Below are positions 1 to 13,376 of a stretch of 64,000 bases of DNA, piece after piece. Position 1 is the stretch's first letter, and each line of letters opens with the position of its first letter. The stretch is from Casuarius casuarius. Its lineage: Eukaryota; Chordata; Aves; Casuariiformes; Casuariidae. The stretch is taken from assembly GCA_003342895.1 (NCBI GenBank), contig PTFA01000011.1, positions 5,139,784 to 5,203,783 on the forward strand, read 5' to 3'. The notes under the pieces were generated by a model, which ran no database searches, had not been told where the DNA came from, and saw only the letters and a list, made by a program, of their open reading frames with translations. The translations under genes were made by a program, and so were the position numbers.

Positions 1-3000
1 CCAAATGTATACCGAATCCCATTACATCCGACTGAGTTGTCATGGATCTGCTTTATGACCAATGGAAAGAAGTAAGAACTGTTTTGTGCAGTTCATCTCA
101 TCTGAAAAAAAAGTTGTCTAAAATAAGTCGGATAATTGGGCCCTGAAATACTTATTTCTCACTGTTGGTTATGAGCAGAGTCTAAGTGAAATTAATCCTG
201 CCCCTTCAGCCTTGGAAATAAGTTGGAANTGAATTCTCCTTTGGCCACAAACACCGTTTTGTTGCTGTTCTTGAGTCTTTGAACTTTAACTTTTTTTATA
301 GGGCTCTTTTCTCTACTTCCTCTACCACAAAGTATCATCCCCACATCAGCTGAATGATTAAGGCCAAGCAAGCCCTGATGGCAATGATCCTTTCCACTGA
401 CTTCTCTGGGCTTTGGATCTTTGTCATGATGTCTTATGTTTTTCTGTTATACTTTTTTGAACAAATTAATTCTCTTGGCTCCTAGAAATCTATAGGAATG
501 AAATCGGTTTGGGGGTGATTTTTTTGCCCCTGTGGCAGTGGGCACTGACATAGTCCTAGCCTGTCCTGGAGGCTGGAGATCAGGAAGCATCAAATAGTTT
601 GGTGTGCAGCTGAAGCAATGCCTACTTTACAGATTTACGCCTGGCACTCGAGACGCTGAGACCTGAATGAACTTGCCGCCTTCCTGTGGATTCTCTGGTC
701 TCTAATGGGCTGAGCTTGTGCTGCACCTTCTCCCTTGCTGAGCTAGGTGCTCAGCTGCTTTTATTTTGTAGCCAAACCTGTAAAAATGTATATCACTGAA
801 ATGTAAATTTAGATGTGCATATGTGTATGCACGCATATCTCCCCTCTCCTCTGAAAATGTGTCTACAGAAACCTTTTTACACTGAGAAACAAAGCTAAAA
901 ACTAGTTGTTGGCTCTCTTTAGTGTTCTCTAGGACAAAAAAAGACAAAATGCAAAAGAAGCAGTGCAGTAAATGTAATCANGAAGGGGATGTAATGGCAT
1001 AATGCTGTGCCTGTTTCTGAACGTGACTGAAGAAACAGCATGTCTCCGTGGAGCATTTTGTGGTGGTGTTTTGCTGGCTAGCTGTTTGGGCTTGCCACCT
1101 GCTGGTAAAAGTACTGCATAGCTTATCTCCTCATCTTCCTGGAAGAAGGCAATAGTACAAATGAGACCCAAGAGATTTTTCTGATAAAATTATTTGATTT
1201 TGCTTGGAAATTTTTGAGTGTAACTGGAGTTATTGTGTCTCTCATATAAAATTAACATGGTTTTGGTGCTTTTACTTTTTGGAGATAATGCAAATCTCCA
1301 AATATTCAAACAACTATGGTTAATTTTTTATGTAAATTGCCAAGGCCCACTTTTCATTTATTGCAGGTTTTTTTTAACCAGTGTAGTAAAGAGGTTTTCA
1401 GAGGAGCCTAAAGAACTTGAATTCTGTGATCCCATTAAAACTCNAAGTTTTCAAATTGCATACAGCAGCTCATCCTGAAATGCATTTCAAAAGCTGATCA
1501 GGACAAAAAAGCGATTGGGCTCAGAGTTGAATTCAGCATGCAAAGGCAGCACAGAGTGCACAATGCAGCCTGTGTTTTGTCAAGGAAGATGCCATTCTTG
1601 TTCATTTTCCAGTTTTTCATTAAAACGTATTAATTCACTGCAGCAAATGTTGAGTTGACTGAGTTGATGCTAGGAAGTATGTGATGTGGATTTCCTCCTG
1701 GAATCAAGTGTCGTTGCCTAATAGCCAATGTTCCCTCTGTCTCAAGCTCATACAAATTATGGTGATGTGTAAACTGTCATGTGATAGCTCTGCTGTGGTA
1801 ACTACCCATGTGTGGGTACTGCTGCTCATAGGTTTCCTTTGCATACATGTCCTCTGTGAGCTTGAAGATCTTATGTCCAAATGACATTACAAGTTTGGAT
1901 CTCTGCCATTCAAACTCAGAGGTGTGTAATAAGTGTACCAGGGGAGTGTGTGTGAGGTGGGGTTACTCAGAAAGGTGCAAGTATTCCCTGGTAAATGCTG
2001 CTTCTGTGTTGACTGCTGCCACTATCCCAAGTGCTCTGAGGAACACAGGACAGAGTGCTCCAAGTCAGTGACAAAACAGCTGGACCAGGAAGGGGGCAGT
2101 GGCAGTGAGGAAGTTTGCTGGCGGCCCTTTGCTAGCCCTACTGTGAGAGGAGCGTGCGTGGGATGGGAGCCTTGGGGATCATATTGCTTTCTAAGTGATT
2201 GCAGGTAAGTCCTGGCTTAGTGTTGCCACCCTTTTTCGGGAACTAATCTCATTGTCTTCTGCATAACATTTACTTTCACACAGTACAATAGTTATCAGCT
2301 ACCTGCTAGCAATTAATAATTTAAAACCCTGTAGAGTGTGTGGTGTTTACTGCTTGAGCAAATATCTGACAGCTTACCAGGTGGGAGCTGGGTACTGGAG
2401 AAGTTTGAGAACTGTGGCAACTGCAGGGAAGAGGAGAGAATTCAAATGACTCATAAGGACCAGCTTGAAGGGAGCTTGTAGTGATAGGGTGGTTTTATTG
2501 AAGGTCATTAAATCTGTGCTGCCTGGTCCTGCCCCACAACATTTATATCCCTGTCGATCTCCCTTAAACAGGGACAAAATTAACTTTTGGCTGGCTTTTG
2601 CATGACCTGAAGTGATTGCAAGCTACACATTAGGCTTACTCCACTGGAATATGTTTCTGTTGCATACAGACCCCATGGTATTTTCTGGGTGCTTTGGCTG
2701 ACCCTGGAGTGACAAGGACCAGGAGGAGTATTCAAGCCATTCAAGCATTTAAAGTTTTAACCTTGTGAATGTGAGGTGGATTATGGCTGAACTTATGCTA
2801 TAGCTCTTGCCTGGAGTTAAGATACATGTATCATGTAGTGGCGAGGGACTACACTTCATTATGATGTTGACTTTGCCTCAGGCTGAGACTATGTGTGTGG
2901 ACAACTATTGAGCCTGAATATATATCCCTAGTAAATTATATATGCTCAGCTGTGTCCTTTAGTCCAAATACCTGAATTTGAGTATGATGGTTGGTACCAG

Positions 3001-6000
3001 GACTTTTGTGTCAGCTGCCTTAAAGAGGGCCAGACTGGGACCAAATTACAAGCAGGTCTCCAGAAACCTATACAGACTGNGAAAGCCTTGTTGTCTCTCT
3101 GTCCCTCTCCCACCCTTTGTTCTGTGAATATAGGCATGCATGGGTGTAAGGGGACCTGCTTTCCCTTCTCTCCTTTCTGTGTAGATAGAAGGAGCAGGAA
3201 GACATGGGTTTCCCCACACTTCATTTTTTTTGACCCTCCTTCCAGTCTGTGAAAGGGTTGTTCCCCAGTTCTCTCTCCATTTCCCCTCTTGAGGTGTGTG
3301 AGAATGAGTGATTCTTTGGTATTCAGCTTTTTTATTCCAAAACAATATAATTAACAATTCACTTCTCTGATGAAAAATCAGTTGAATTATAGCTAGAGCT
3401 GCCTGTTGTTAAGGTTGCCCTACCCTTTGTCTAATAGGATTTTGCTTGCAGTTGTTTATAACTGCCAGACTTTGACAATTCTGGATGAAATTTTTCATGC
3501 TTAGTGGGAGTCTCAGATTAATTTTTATGGACAGTTTCATCAGCACAGGTTTATTTGAGAGACGGGAAAGGGAAAATACTTTGCTCACACTTTTTTTTTT
3601 TTTTTTAAGAACGCCTAAATTGCTTCTGTTTTGTCCCCATGCTTGAAATTTGGAATCTGGGTTTTCTTTTGGTGGATATATGTGTTTGAACATCCCTTTG
3701 AAAATGGCCTTGAAAAACTGTAATTTGCTCTTAAACAGAAACATTTTTCTGGCAGTTAGAAGGATGAAATAATAAGCCTTTTCCAGCCTTCTCTCTTGAG
3801 GAAGCTGAGGACAGTGGAGCAGTGATGATGAGCCAGCGTTATAAAAAGGATGAGTACGGGATAGGGACAGACTGGAGAGGACAGGACAAAAAGGGGTCGG
3901 GCATATAAGAAACTGGTGGTAGTAAAGATAGTATATGGTTACATTGCTAAAGCCTTTATGCAGGATATGTGTATTTTGAAGTGNTTAGGTGAAGGCAACC
4001 TTAATTTTGAGATAACCTCATTTTTAGTACTTGACTTTTCAGACATAGCTGTGCCTGGGCTAAACTTGATAATTATCTTGATTTGCTTGAAACTAGTAGG
4101 TCTGTGACAAACAATAGAAGTTGACCTATTAATATGTTGGAAAAGTAACTCCCAAGATAGGACCCATTTGCAACTTTTTCTCAAATATTTGTACTCATTT
4201 GAATATTTACAGGTTTTCTGTTGTTTTTCTTGCCTCTCAATTGCCTCAAGAAATCAGATATGAACAATATAATCAGTACTACAAAGATAAGACTACCATT
4301 CTACCCAGAAAAAAATGCAGATGTATGTGAGGGACTGGACAAAGCCCCAGCAGAACTGGAGGTCAGAGCTGGACATTAACATGACTACATAGCGATACAG
4401 GAGCAACCATCACAGTAGCTTGTGCTTTAGGAGGAATCAAAGCCCCCTCATGCTCCCTACTGCTTTACAACTAAAGAACATATATAGCCATAAAGCACAT
4501 TTCAGGTATATGGCATATGGTATTGAGTTTGGATAGACAGTGGATATGTTGTTTGATCCAGGAGGAGGGTAATTGAACAGAAGGGGTAAGGAAGACCTTG
4601 TTGCTGGCCACAGGGGAACATTAAGCACTCCCATTTGTACTGTAAGGATCCATGGGAAAGCAGATCTCTCCCTCCTCCACTGAATGCTGATGAGGTACCT
4701 TTGAAAGAAGTCTGAATAGTTGCAATTGGAAGCCTAATGTTTTCAAAGATTATACCTAGGTGTCCCCCTAAGAACTGCAGCTCTCCAGCGAAATACAGTA
4801 GGCCTCAAAGCTCTGGATATAAGTGGCCCAATTTTAAAGGCTACAGTGCAGTGAATGGGACTGTTGACACAAGAAAGGTAATACTCTCAGGCAACTCACT
4901 CGTGACTCTGGGATTGCCCTTGGAACACATGAGTGACTATCAATTTCTCAGCTTTCAGAACAAATCAACTACTCCTGGCGTATGCATCACATATGCTCCT
5001 GGCTAGATGGGTAGAGGCAAAGGTATATGTTTTTTATCTTTCTTAGAGAACAACTCACTTGAATTTAAAATCAAAGCTTTTCATCCTGAGATCAGAAAAT
5101 GGAACAGAGGCTATACCTTACTTGTTTAGGAGAGCAAAGCCTACCATGGTGAGGGGCACTGTACAGAAGCAGTGCTGGAGTGATTTAGTTTTGCTTAATA
5201 GCAACGCATGACTTAGTGTGTGTCTCTGCAGTTTGTGGTGAAGTCCAAATTAGGAGTTACCCCTAGCGAAGCAGCTGAATTGAAGCTATATGAAGGTCAA
5301 TAAGCCTCTTTACGTGTGCCCAGTGGTTCATGGCTCTACTTTCTAAGAAGTCTATAAATCCATATGTTATGAGAGAGAGCTATTTGGGTAGCTTAGTCCA
5401 ACTACATATGATGTTGGGAAATGAAAGTTGTAGCACACTGGCTGGAGCAAGACATCAAGAGTTGGACAATCCGATTTGTCATTTCTGACCCTGCTGCTCA
5501 TTGTTTTGTGAATCCTGACCTAAATCCTGTAGAGGAGCTTGCAACAGCTCTTAGCTACTAATTCCTAAAGTGTAGGGTCGGTAGGAGCTGGCANGGCACA
5601 AAGTAGTACTGAGCCTGCCTGAAGCTGAAATAGAATTANAAGAGGAGACAATGAGACAAACTTGTAATTAAATTTTATAGCATCTGGTTGAGTTTGAGCA
5701 CGGCAACTTTGCCTATTTATTTTATCCTCTGTTAATCTAATCTGAAAAGGGCAGAGGTGTAAATTTACACCTAAAAGCTCTGTGGGGCAACTTTTCTCAT
5801 CCTATATAGGAAAAACTAAATGGAGCCTACAGAGACTAGAACACTGGATTGTCTATAATGGGGTTAATTTATTCACTGCTTTAGTTTGAATATAGATTTA
5901 AAATGTCTATTGAAACAAAGAACACTTGCTTTTGATTTTTAATGTGCCAGAAATTCATATTGATGCTATGGAAAGAGTACAATGTAGAGATTAGTGTGTG

Positions 6001-7662
6001 CGCGCACATGTGTGGATGTGAGCACACAAGTTTTCATAATTGGGTTCTTTGTAACATCCAATTCATTTTTATGCTAATTTTTTCCAATAGAAAAGATGCA
6101 GTGTGTTGTAAAATCTGGCATTCAAGACATACTGAATGTTGCCAGCCACTTCTTTGGATGAAAGACGGTTCTCAAATCAGTTTTATTGTTCCTTTATTAT
6201 TCAATTACTGGGAAAAAAAGAAACCTAGGCAATTCCTTCTTTTAATGTCTCAGTTTACTTCATTTAGCTCTAATACCCAAGTTTTTCCTAGATATTTTGT
6301 GTGGAGGTTTATCTGCTATACGTGTTCACATATCTTTGTTCTCTGTAGGGATGGTCGTCTTGCTGTAGTATCTGACCATGTTCCCATATTTTATTAAATG
6401 CTGTCGCTAACTGATGACGTATGTGATTCTTTGACTTAAAAAACAAAAATCTGGCAAGGATTTAAGGTGTGGAAGAGTGTTACTTAGGGGTAAAGAGGGA
6501 GTTTCAATGTATGTATGGTTTACATTAGAAAATTGAACTTAGAAGGGTACTAAGCAAATACAGTGAAATTTGTGATAATTTTGTGTGTTGAACCAGTCAC
6601 CAAGGAAATTCTGTATCTTGCAGAAGTAACCTTTATTTCTTGGCAAATTTAATTCAAAGATCATAGGCAGAGACCACATTGAACCTCAGCTTGTGGTGAT
6701 ATTTTTTAAATATACTTTGTTGTGTTTCTAAAGTACATAGTAGTTCTCACTGTTGGAAGTGATAGAATCTACAAATTCTTACATTGTTTCCATTTTCCAA
6801 ACTGCTGTTAAGAGGAGGTTATTGTGAACTTATATGTAAAATGTCAGTGAAAGCAGACAAACAGATGCCTAAAAACCGGCATAATGCTTTTCAAAATATC
6901 TGGGTTTTATTAGACCTTTTCCTCTCTGTAGGAATCCAGACTGGCAGCTGAGGAAAATGGAGCTAGCTGATATGTTTGAACAGACCCATAGTCAAGGTTT
7001 CAGCTAATTCACTTTCTTCTAACTAAGGTAAGGAGTATAATTCTTTCTATGTTTAAATATATGTTTCAGTATTAACTTTTCAAAAGTAACCTATATACAG
7101 GATGGTGTTTGGGCACGTATGAAATTTGGAATGGGACTGCAGAAGCTCTAAAATCCCCCCAAAGACACCAAAAAAGTGGCAGCATTTCTAAAAGGAAGGT
7201 TTTAACAAAGTTTTCTCTGAAAACAGTAGTGAATATCATTATTACAAATTTTATTCCAGTTAAGTTTACAGCAGTGGAAGAACTGCAAAAAACGCTTACG
7301 TGAGTTACGTACAAATGGATGTTTATCTGGTCTCTTCTGTATCAGTTGTTATACACATCCTCAAATGCCTTGGTGTCTCAGTACTTTTCAGTACTGTACT
7401 TAATGATATGGCTAAAATATGTGAAAAGCATTTTATTTCATTGCTCCTATTATTCTATTTTGGTTTCTTCAGCTATTCCCAAAATGGTTACCATTCATTA
7501 AAAATGTGAAATTATTAATTCAGTGTATCCTTTCATGGAATTAACAAAGATCTTAATTTTGAAAGAGGATGTATGGGTATTAAATAGCTACTTCATTTCA
7601 GTCAGTGACATAAATAAGCACACAATCGACTCTTTCCCTCTGTCCTAAGCAAAGCTGCGAAC

Positions 7663-7746
7663 ATATCTTTATATATCTTTATATNTTTATATATCTTTAT
7701 ATACATATCTTTATATAAAGATATATGTATATATCTTTATATAAAA
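7663..7746. repeat. AT-rich simple repeat (atatcttt-type), partly palindromic
   Basis: The unit atatctttat recurs several times. It then meets its own reverse complement (ctttatataaag at the centre, flanked by atacatat and atatgtat), so the right half can fold into a hairpin. One N interrupts it at about 7,685. It looks like a simple low-complexity repeat that has partly turned palindromic. Confidence 0.8.
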
Positions 7747-8147
7747 AAGGTTATAAACTTTTACCATTTTTCTCCTGAGTTTCTATGATGATTTTTGATC
7801 ACTGAAAAATTCTGATCTTGCAGAAGTTACCTTCTGAAAGTCTATAGGAAGCAGAAATCAGGCCCACAGTGAGAGCCAAGAATGCTGCCATAATTATTAT
7901 GAGAAATAGTAGTCTTATTTTTAGCACACNCTTTAACAGAAGAACATGGAAGATCATACTGGATTATTTATGTGCTGTTTTTTACGGTGAATGGTTTCCG
8001 TGTCAGCATATATCTGCTTTCTAATATCTTTCACTACAGGTGATACTTTTGAAACACACTGATTAAAGGTGCAGATCTACTGTACACCTAATGTGATACC
8101 TGACTGTTTTATACCATTCTTAACCATTGAGCAAACAGTGAAAATTA

Positions 8148-8199
8148 AATAACTTTAAGCAATCATTACCTAAGAATGATTATTTAAAGCTAAGTTATT
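8148..8199. repeat. Nested imperfect hairpin
   Basis: Outer arms AATAACTT (8,148-8,155) and AAGTTATT (8,192-8,199) are exact inverted copies. Inside them AATCATT (8,161-8,167) pairs with AATGATT (8,175-8,181) around a 7-base loop. The sequence is AT-rich, so this may be chance or a remnant of a small terminal-inverted-repeat element. No function is claimed. Confidence 0.45.
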
Positions 8200-11100
8200 A
8201 ATAAAATCCTCTGACAGGTGGAGGCACTTAGTAATATCAATTAGTTCTCTCTTTAGATATGAAGTATTCATTTTATAAATTTATTTATTCTCTATATAAA
8301 GTTTGTTGCCTCTTGAAAAATGGTTTGCTATTGGGAATACATCATGCTATTCACTTAGAAGAATATTCCGTAGATGATATGGACATGCTTTCAACAGTTA
8401 GGGGAAAAAGAACAAGTGTTTATGTTTTGCAAACATGAAGATGAGTGTTGGATTAAGAAAAAGATTAAGAGATGGCTTGTGGAAATCTTCCGCTCAGGTA
8501 CTGTGTTTGCTATGTAGAGACGATAGGATAACATAGGCATTACTACTAGCATGTGTTTTTTCTATAATGCCATATTTCTTAGTTAGCTTTCATTGTTAGA
8601 GCTTTTGTGAACGCCAGGCTAGTATGAAACAGTCACTGAGAGTGATAAAATTTCCTTGTAAGGACTTAATTCATCATTCAGATTGCTTGGCTGACAATCT
8701 GTATGGAAGCCGTGTAGCAGAATAAGTAACAGTAGCTGTGAATCACATGAGGAGGGGATATTAAGAAATCAAATATGTTTTTTTTTTTCTCCAGCATTTG
8801 GAAAGTCATCCGGTGTTCAGTACCTTGGAATAGAGAAAGAGGGATCTAATTTTGTGTTTCTTTCATTCTGTGTAGGAGTTCATGGTACAAACACCATGGC
8901 TGATGTTTGTGTGCTCTCTGGCAAGGGATCTGATAGTTCACCGGCTTTTTTTTTAAACAACTCCAACAAGACTAAAAGCTGAAAACTGGTATTTTTTCAG
9001 AACTAATGAAGCCTCTTTCCTCTGGGGAAGGCCACTATTAAGTCAGTCTGAGACAATCCAATGGAAAGTTCTGGAAGAAATCAAATTCTTGTTAATAAAA
9101 CCAGTCTTAAATAAAAGCAATTGGAATACCATGGTATTGCTATGATCTACTTTTAGTAGATGTTAACTGGCAGAGAAGGTGGTGGTGGTGTTTTGTTTTG
9201 TTTGTTACTTTCTGGTTTTTATTAAGGAAATAGTAGTATACCTCCCAAACTAACTTCCAGTTAACAATAAAAGGTTAGACTGTGACTATTTTCTGAGGAA
9301 TCATGGTAAAACTGGCTATCTTTCAGTCATGCCATCTCCTTATTTTTTATTTTGCATGTTTTTGCTTAAATAGTAGTTTTAATTTTTACCAAACACCAAG
9401 GAAAAAGGCAGTGTCCTTTAAGGCAAGTGATTCTGCAAAATGTGATCGAGTTACCTAAATTGGAGGGAATTTTTAAAAGAGATTTGTAACCAGTTCCAGA
9501 TCAGTGGGGTGACAGAGGTCTGAAAAGAGGAAGAAACAACAAAAAGGAGACAGAAAGGGAAAAATTCCCTTATCTGTTGGGTCAACCCAAGGGTGTTCAG
9601 AAGATGTATACAACCCACTTACAACATATTTTGCAGGAAAACATCTTTCACNTAACTGCTTGGCTTGAAATTTTGCTCTTGTGGTTTATAATGAATTATA
9701 TTATTGGAAAGGCTAGTATAAGTTGCCTTTTCCTTTTTGTTTTTTTCCTTCCCTTGAACCCTTGAAGTCTGCAATTGTGTCTGTAAATATGTTTCATAAT
9801 GCAGTGCTGGGGATATGGCGCCATCATCAGTGCAGACCTTGAGACTGTGCTAAACTCAAAGTTGCTGTTGTAAACCATCTTTTTGTACTTGCTTCTGCTT
9901 CACTTCTGGCAATCTTCATTTCTACTGATGAGAACCAGAGAGAGTGGACAGGGTGGAGAATTCTGCCAGTGCCCTTCCAGAGCCTGTTTCTAGGCCATAT
10001 TAAGCAGATAGGTAGTTCCTTTCATCTCTGTGTATTCACATCCTTTGTCCAGGTAGTGCACATAGGAGAGCTTGGTATTCTTCTTGCACATGTTCCTTTT
10101 GGGCTTTGTAGTCTGCATAGAACCAACCCTCTGTATTATCAGCATATTATACAACACCACACTTGGATGATTATTCTTGTAAAAAAAAAATGATAATGTG
10201 ACAGGAACTTATCAGATCACACTTATTTGTGTTTCTTGGTGTTAAGTTACTGAGAGGGTTGATTTATGTCTTCCTGTCAATACCTTCCCTCTTTTCCCCT
10301 CAGCTGCTGGAGTGTCATGGTAGTTGGTGCCATCGCTGTAGAGAATAGCAGTCATCCTGTCCCTTCTCTACCCCATCTTTGCTTTGCAGGGGAGTCTGCA
10401 TCTGTGCAATGGAAGAATCTCACCGTGGTAAACTCCTTCCCCTCATAGGAGAGAGTGTGTGAAGAAAACTAGTGTTTAAAGTCCCTAGGCAGTGTGTGTT
10501 GCACTCTGCACCACAGAAGACCCCTGATTTAACACATCTTTTGCAATTCTATCCTCATGGAGAATTCCTTAAAAGCCCAGCTCCTGCAACCACTGTGAAG
10601 TCCAAAGATTAGCAAGAGTCAGTAGGTTAAGGAAAAGGATATAACCTGGATGGATCCTTTTGGTTCCTCACAGGACCTGTGGAATAACAGGATGGGGAGT
10701 GTTTGACTGCTCTGGAGGGGAAGAAGTCCTGCTGCAAAAGGGTATTCCTACAAAGTTATCCGACCATTGCAGGTCTCAGAGAGTGCAAGAACTCCCAGGT
10801 GGCTCCCTCCATCCTGCTCCCCCACAGCTGAGGGCTGTGTCTCGCACACAGCAGCAGCGGGGTGCTGCAGCTTGGCTGCCTGCTGGCCCCAGCAGTGCAG
10901 TGGGGGAGATGGCAGGCCAGCCAGCAACCTCTTCCTGAAGGTTGTGGAGTGGGCAAGAAAGCCACAGCATTGCATGACAGCTTCAGGTCTAGTATGCAGC
11001 AGGGGACACCTGTGCTACAAAGTGCGCTTCTATGCTGCAGCCCGCTGCTGCTCTCCCAGTCAGTGACCCAAATGTAGCACTTTTTCATGCAGGAAGAAAG

Positions 11101-12034
11101 AAGGGATTTGAAAGGTCTAAATGCCACCAGGCTAAACCCGGGGTTTCATTTGTCCAGTCTGATTGTCTCCAAAGAAACAGAAGAGTTCCTCTTTCCTGCT
11201 TCCCTCCTCTCANATACACATTTGAGTTGTGCTTATTTGTTTTAACACCTGGAAAATGGCATGGTATTTCATTTAAATACATGCTCCTTCAGGCCGGAAC
11301 ACCTGCNGGTACTGTGAGAAGCCTCTCCCTATGTGTTACGTGTGTCTGCTGTCAGATTAAAATGCAGTGCTGTGATTTAAAAGGAAGTTTCAAAGCCCTA
11401 TTGTGCCTGCCTGCCAGCATGGTTTCCATAAGCACGGTACGTGCATGGTAGGGTGTTTTAAAAGGAGACTGATGCCCGAGTTTCCAGAGCAGTGATTTTG
11501 TGAAAAGGCTATAGATTTAGTTCTGATCAGAAGCATTAAAATACTTGTCTTGGGAGAAAGGAACATGTTTGAACACTTTCAAATAATAAATAATTCTTGT
11601 AGGCCCATGCCAACTATTTATGGAAATTGTTCAATCGTTATTGTTTGAGTGTAGTTATGTTTGCCTTGGGAAGGTTCCCACTTCCTCACTTTGGCTGAGT
11701 CATATTTAGAGGAGTGTGTATATGAGGAAGATCATTTCACTTCATGCCCCCCCCAAAATCAAAAAGCCACTTCCACAAAACATCATTCTCACTTATATTT
11801 AAAATGAGAAGATGACTTCTTCCCTGCTAACTTGTACTGACCTAGGATCAGCCCAGACTTTGGATGGTGACTTCTGAGTTTGTAGAGAGACAAGCATAGT
11901 CCTTTGCCCTTGGGCACACACCAGAAAGTGCAAGTGGCATTTTTGAGTACTTAAGCCCACCTAGTGAGGTGTTTCAGGCTTTCCCCCCTGGCATTGGAAT
12001 ACATTTAAAAGGCATATAGTTTTATAAGTGAAGC

Positions 12035-12243
12035 ACTGATCTAAGAGTGCATTGTCAGATCTGGCTGCTATCTCTAGGCTGGCTGCTGGTTTTTGTATTC
12101 TCTTGGGTGAGCTACTTAGTTGCTTTAATACATCAGTTTCCTCACCTGTAAAATGGAAGCAGTACCTTTGGGGACAAGAGTGAGGTCTTTGGATAGGGGC
12201 AGATATCCAAGGGTGAAGAGGTGCTATACAATGATGATTATTC
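12035..12243 (+). mobile_element. MIR SINE (ancient, diverged)
   Basis: The stretch follows the MIR consensus in order. A CTTGGGTGAGCTACTTAGTT segment matches the CORE-region GGGCAAGTCACTTAAC, then comes CAGTTTCCTCACCTGTAAAA (the hallmark CTCAGTTTCCTCATCTGTAAAATG), and near the end GTGCTATACAATGATGATTAT resembles the MIR 3' tail. It is a fossil of a tRNA-derived, L2-mobilised SINE and is not active. The upstream boundary is approximate because the tRNA-like head is too diverged to place. Confidence 0.75.
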
Positions 12244-13222
12244 TTTTACTGCAAAAGTACTTTTTTCAGATTTAATGCTGTATGATAATAATTAATTAAG
12301 TTCTGTGGATTAAATTTTTAATGGGAGTTATGAAATATGTTCCTAAAGAACAGTACATTTTAAATGTTATGTGAGATTTAAGACTTAAAACTTTATCTCA
12401 TGTTTCAAAGAATTTTAAATGACCTTCAGACAGAGCCAGTCAGTGGTTTGAATATGGTAATGAAATCACTTTGCTTGCAAGATGTTTTGTTTGGCAATGA
12501 AACTCAAAACTACTGACCGTGTTGAGTTGATGATGTTTGTCTGTCTAATACACTAATATTCATCAATGCAGTGTGTGCAGGCAAAGTTCAAGTATGAATA
12601 TAGATGACTAGGATTTTCTGGGAGCTCATACAATAATCTCTTTTAGGTCTTGATCTTTCTAGCCGCCTGATGACCTTTATTTTACACTGATATTGCAAGA
12701 AAGCAGCAATATTTTATCACTTAGCTCCATGAATACTAAAATAGAGTTNTCATCACTAATCATTTTAGCAAATTAGAAATTCTCATTTAGCCAGCTGTAC
12801 TTATATTGAGTAGTGTTTCTGTAGTATATTGAGACTGTTTACTGCTTAATGTACTGTTCAGTGAGGATATCAAAATCTGACTGCAATGTTTTGAATTTAC
12901 TTCAGAGTCCAATTTTGCTTTTTTGACTTGGTCGTAGCTGTCGTTTTAATTAGTCTGATCCTAGATGAACATATGTATTTTTTGTTTCCAGAATGAAGCA
13001 TGAACAATGCAATTGTCTTGATTTCAAAAGAGCAGAATGTANTTGTATAAGCTGTGAACTGAAGCATTAGGGCTGTTCAAAAAAAAAAAAAAGAAAAGAA
13101 AAAGTAGCAACTTCAGAAGATTCAAATTAATTTAAAAAGAAACCCCAAAACCTCACTTTTACCTTGATCTTGTATCTTTACTACTCTAAATCTTATTAAG
13201 CTCATAATCTGTATCATAAACA

Positions 13223-13376
13223 TTTGAACAATATACATCTTCTATATTTTCCTAGGATGATGTATTTCATGGTCTGAGTTTAGTCCCCTCTCCATCTCTT
13301 GATGGATCACAGGAAAATTTCTGCTCTAGAAGACCATCCTCATGAGCATCTTCACCCTCCTTACTTCATGTAATGA
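13223..13376 (+). repeat. Left arm of a long inverted repeat (154 bp)
   Basis: This segment is the reverse complement of 14,379-14,532. Read base by base, 150 of 154 positions pair; the four differences (13,346, 13,366, 13,369, 13,370) are all transitions. Similarity stops abruptly outside 13,223, while the inner edge fades over about ten bases. I do not recognise the arm as a known element, see no coding capacity in it, and see no target-site duplication at the outer edges. Confidence 0.9.

Larger units (their letters stand above)
1..12030. other. Intergenic DNA far upstream of POU1F1, no gene seen
   Basis: I see no supported gene. Open frames here are short (longest about 150 codons at 5,942-6,397), lack recognisable domains and are not flanked by convincing splice sites. 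The stretch is AT-rich with poly-A/T tracts. Exceptions are a GC-rich patch near 10.66-11.07 kb and an AT-rich repeat near 7.66-7.75 kb, listed separately. Distal enhancers of POU1F1 could lie here, but nothing in the sequence alone identifies one. Confidence 0.6.

Noticed and set aside
1933..2208. Cys-rich 91-codon frame (CCFCVDCCHYPKC)
   Set aside because: The cysteine spacing suggests no known zinc-binding fold and there is no flanking gene structure; probably chance.
5942..6397. 151-codon plus-strand frame
   Set aside because: Low-complexity AT-rich composition, no domain, no splice or promoter context; compatible with chance.
10756..11451. Overlapping 123- and 139-codon frames on opposite strands
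   Set aside because: A by-product of the GC-rich patch; both contain runs of Cys, Ala and Ser without family resemblance, and one crosses N bases.
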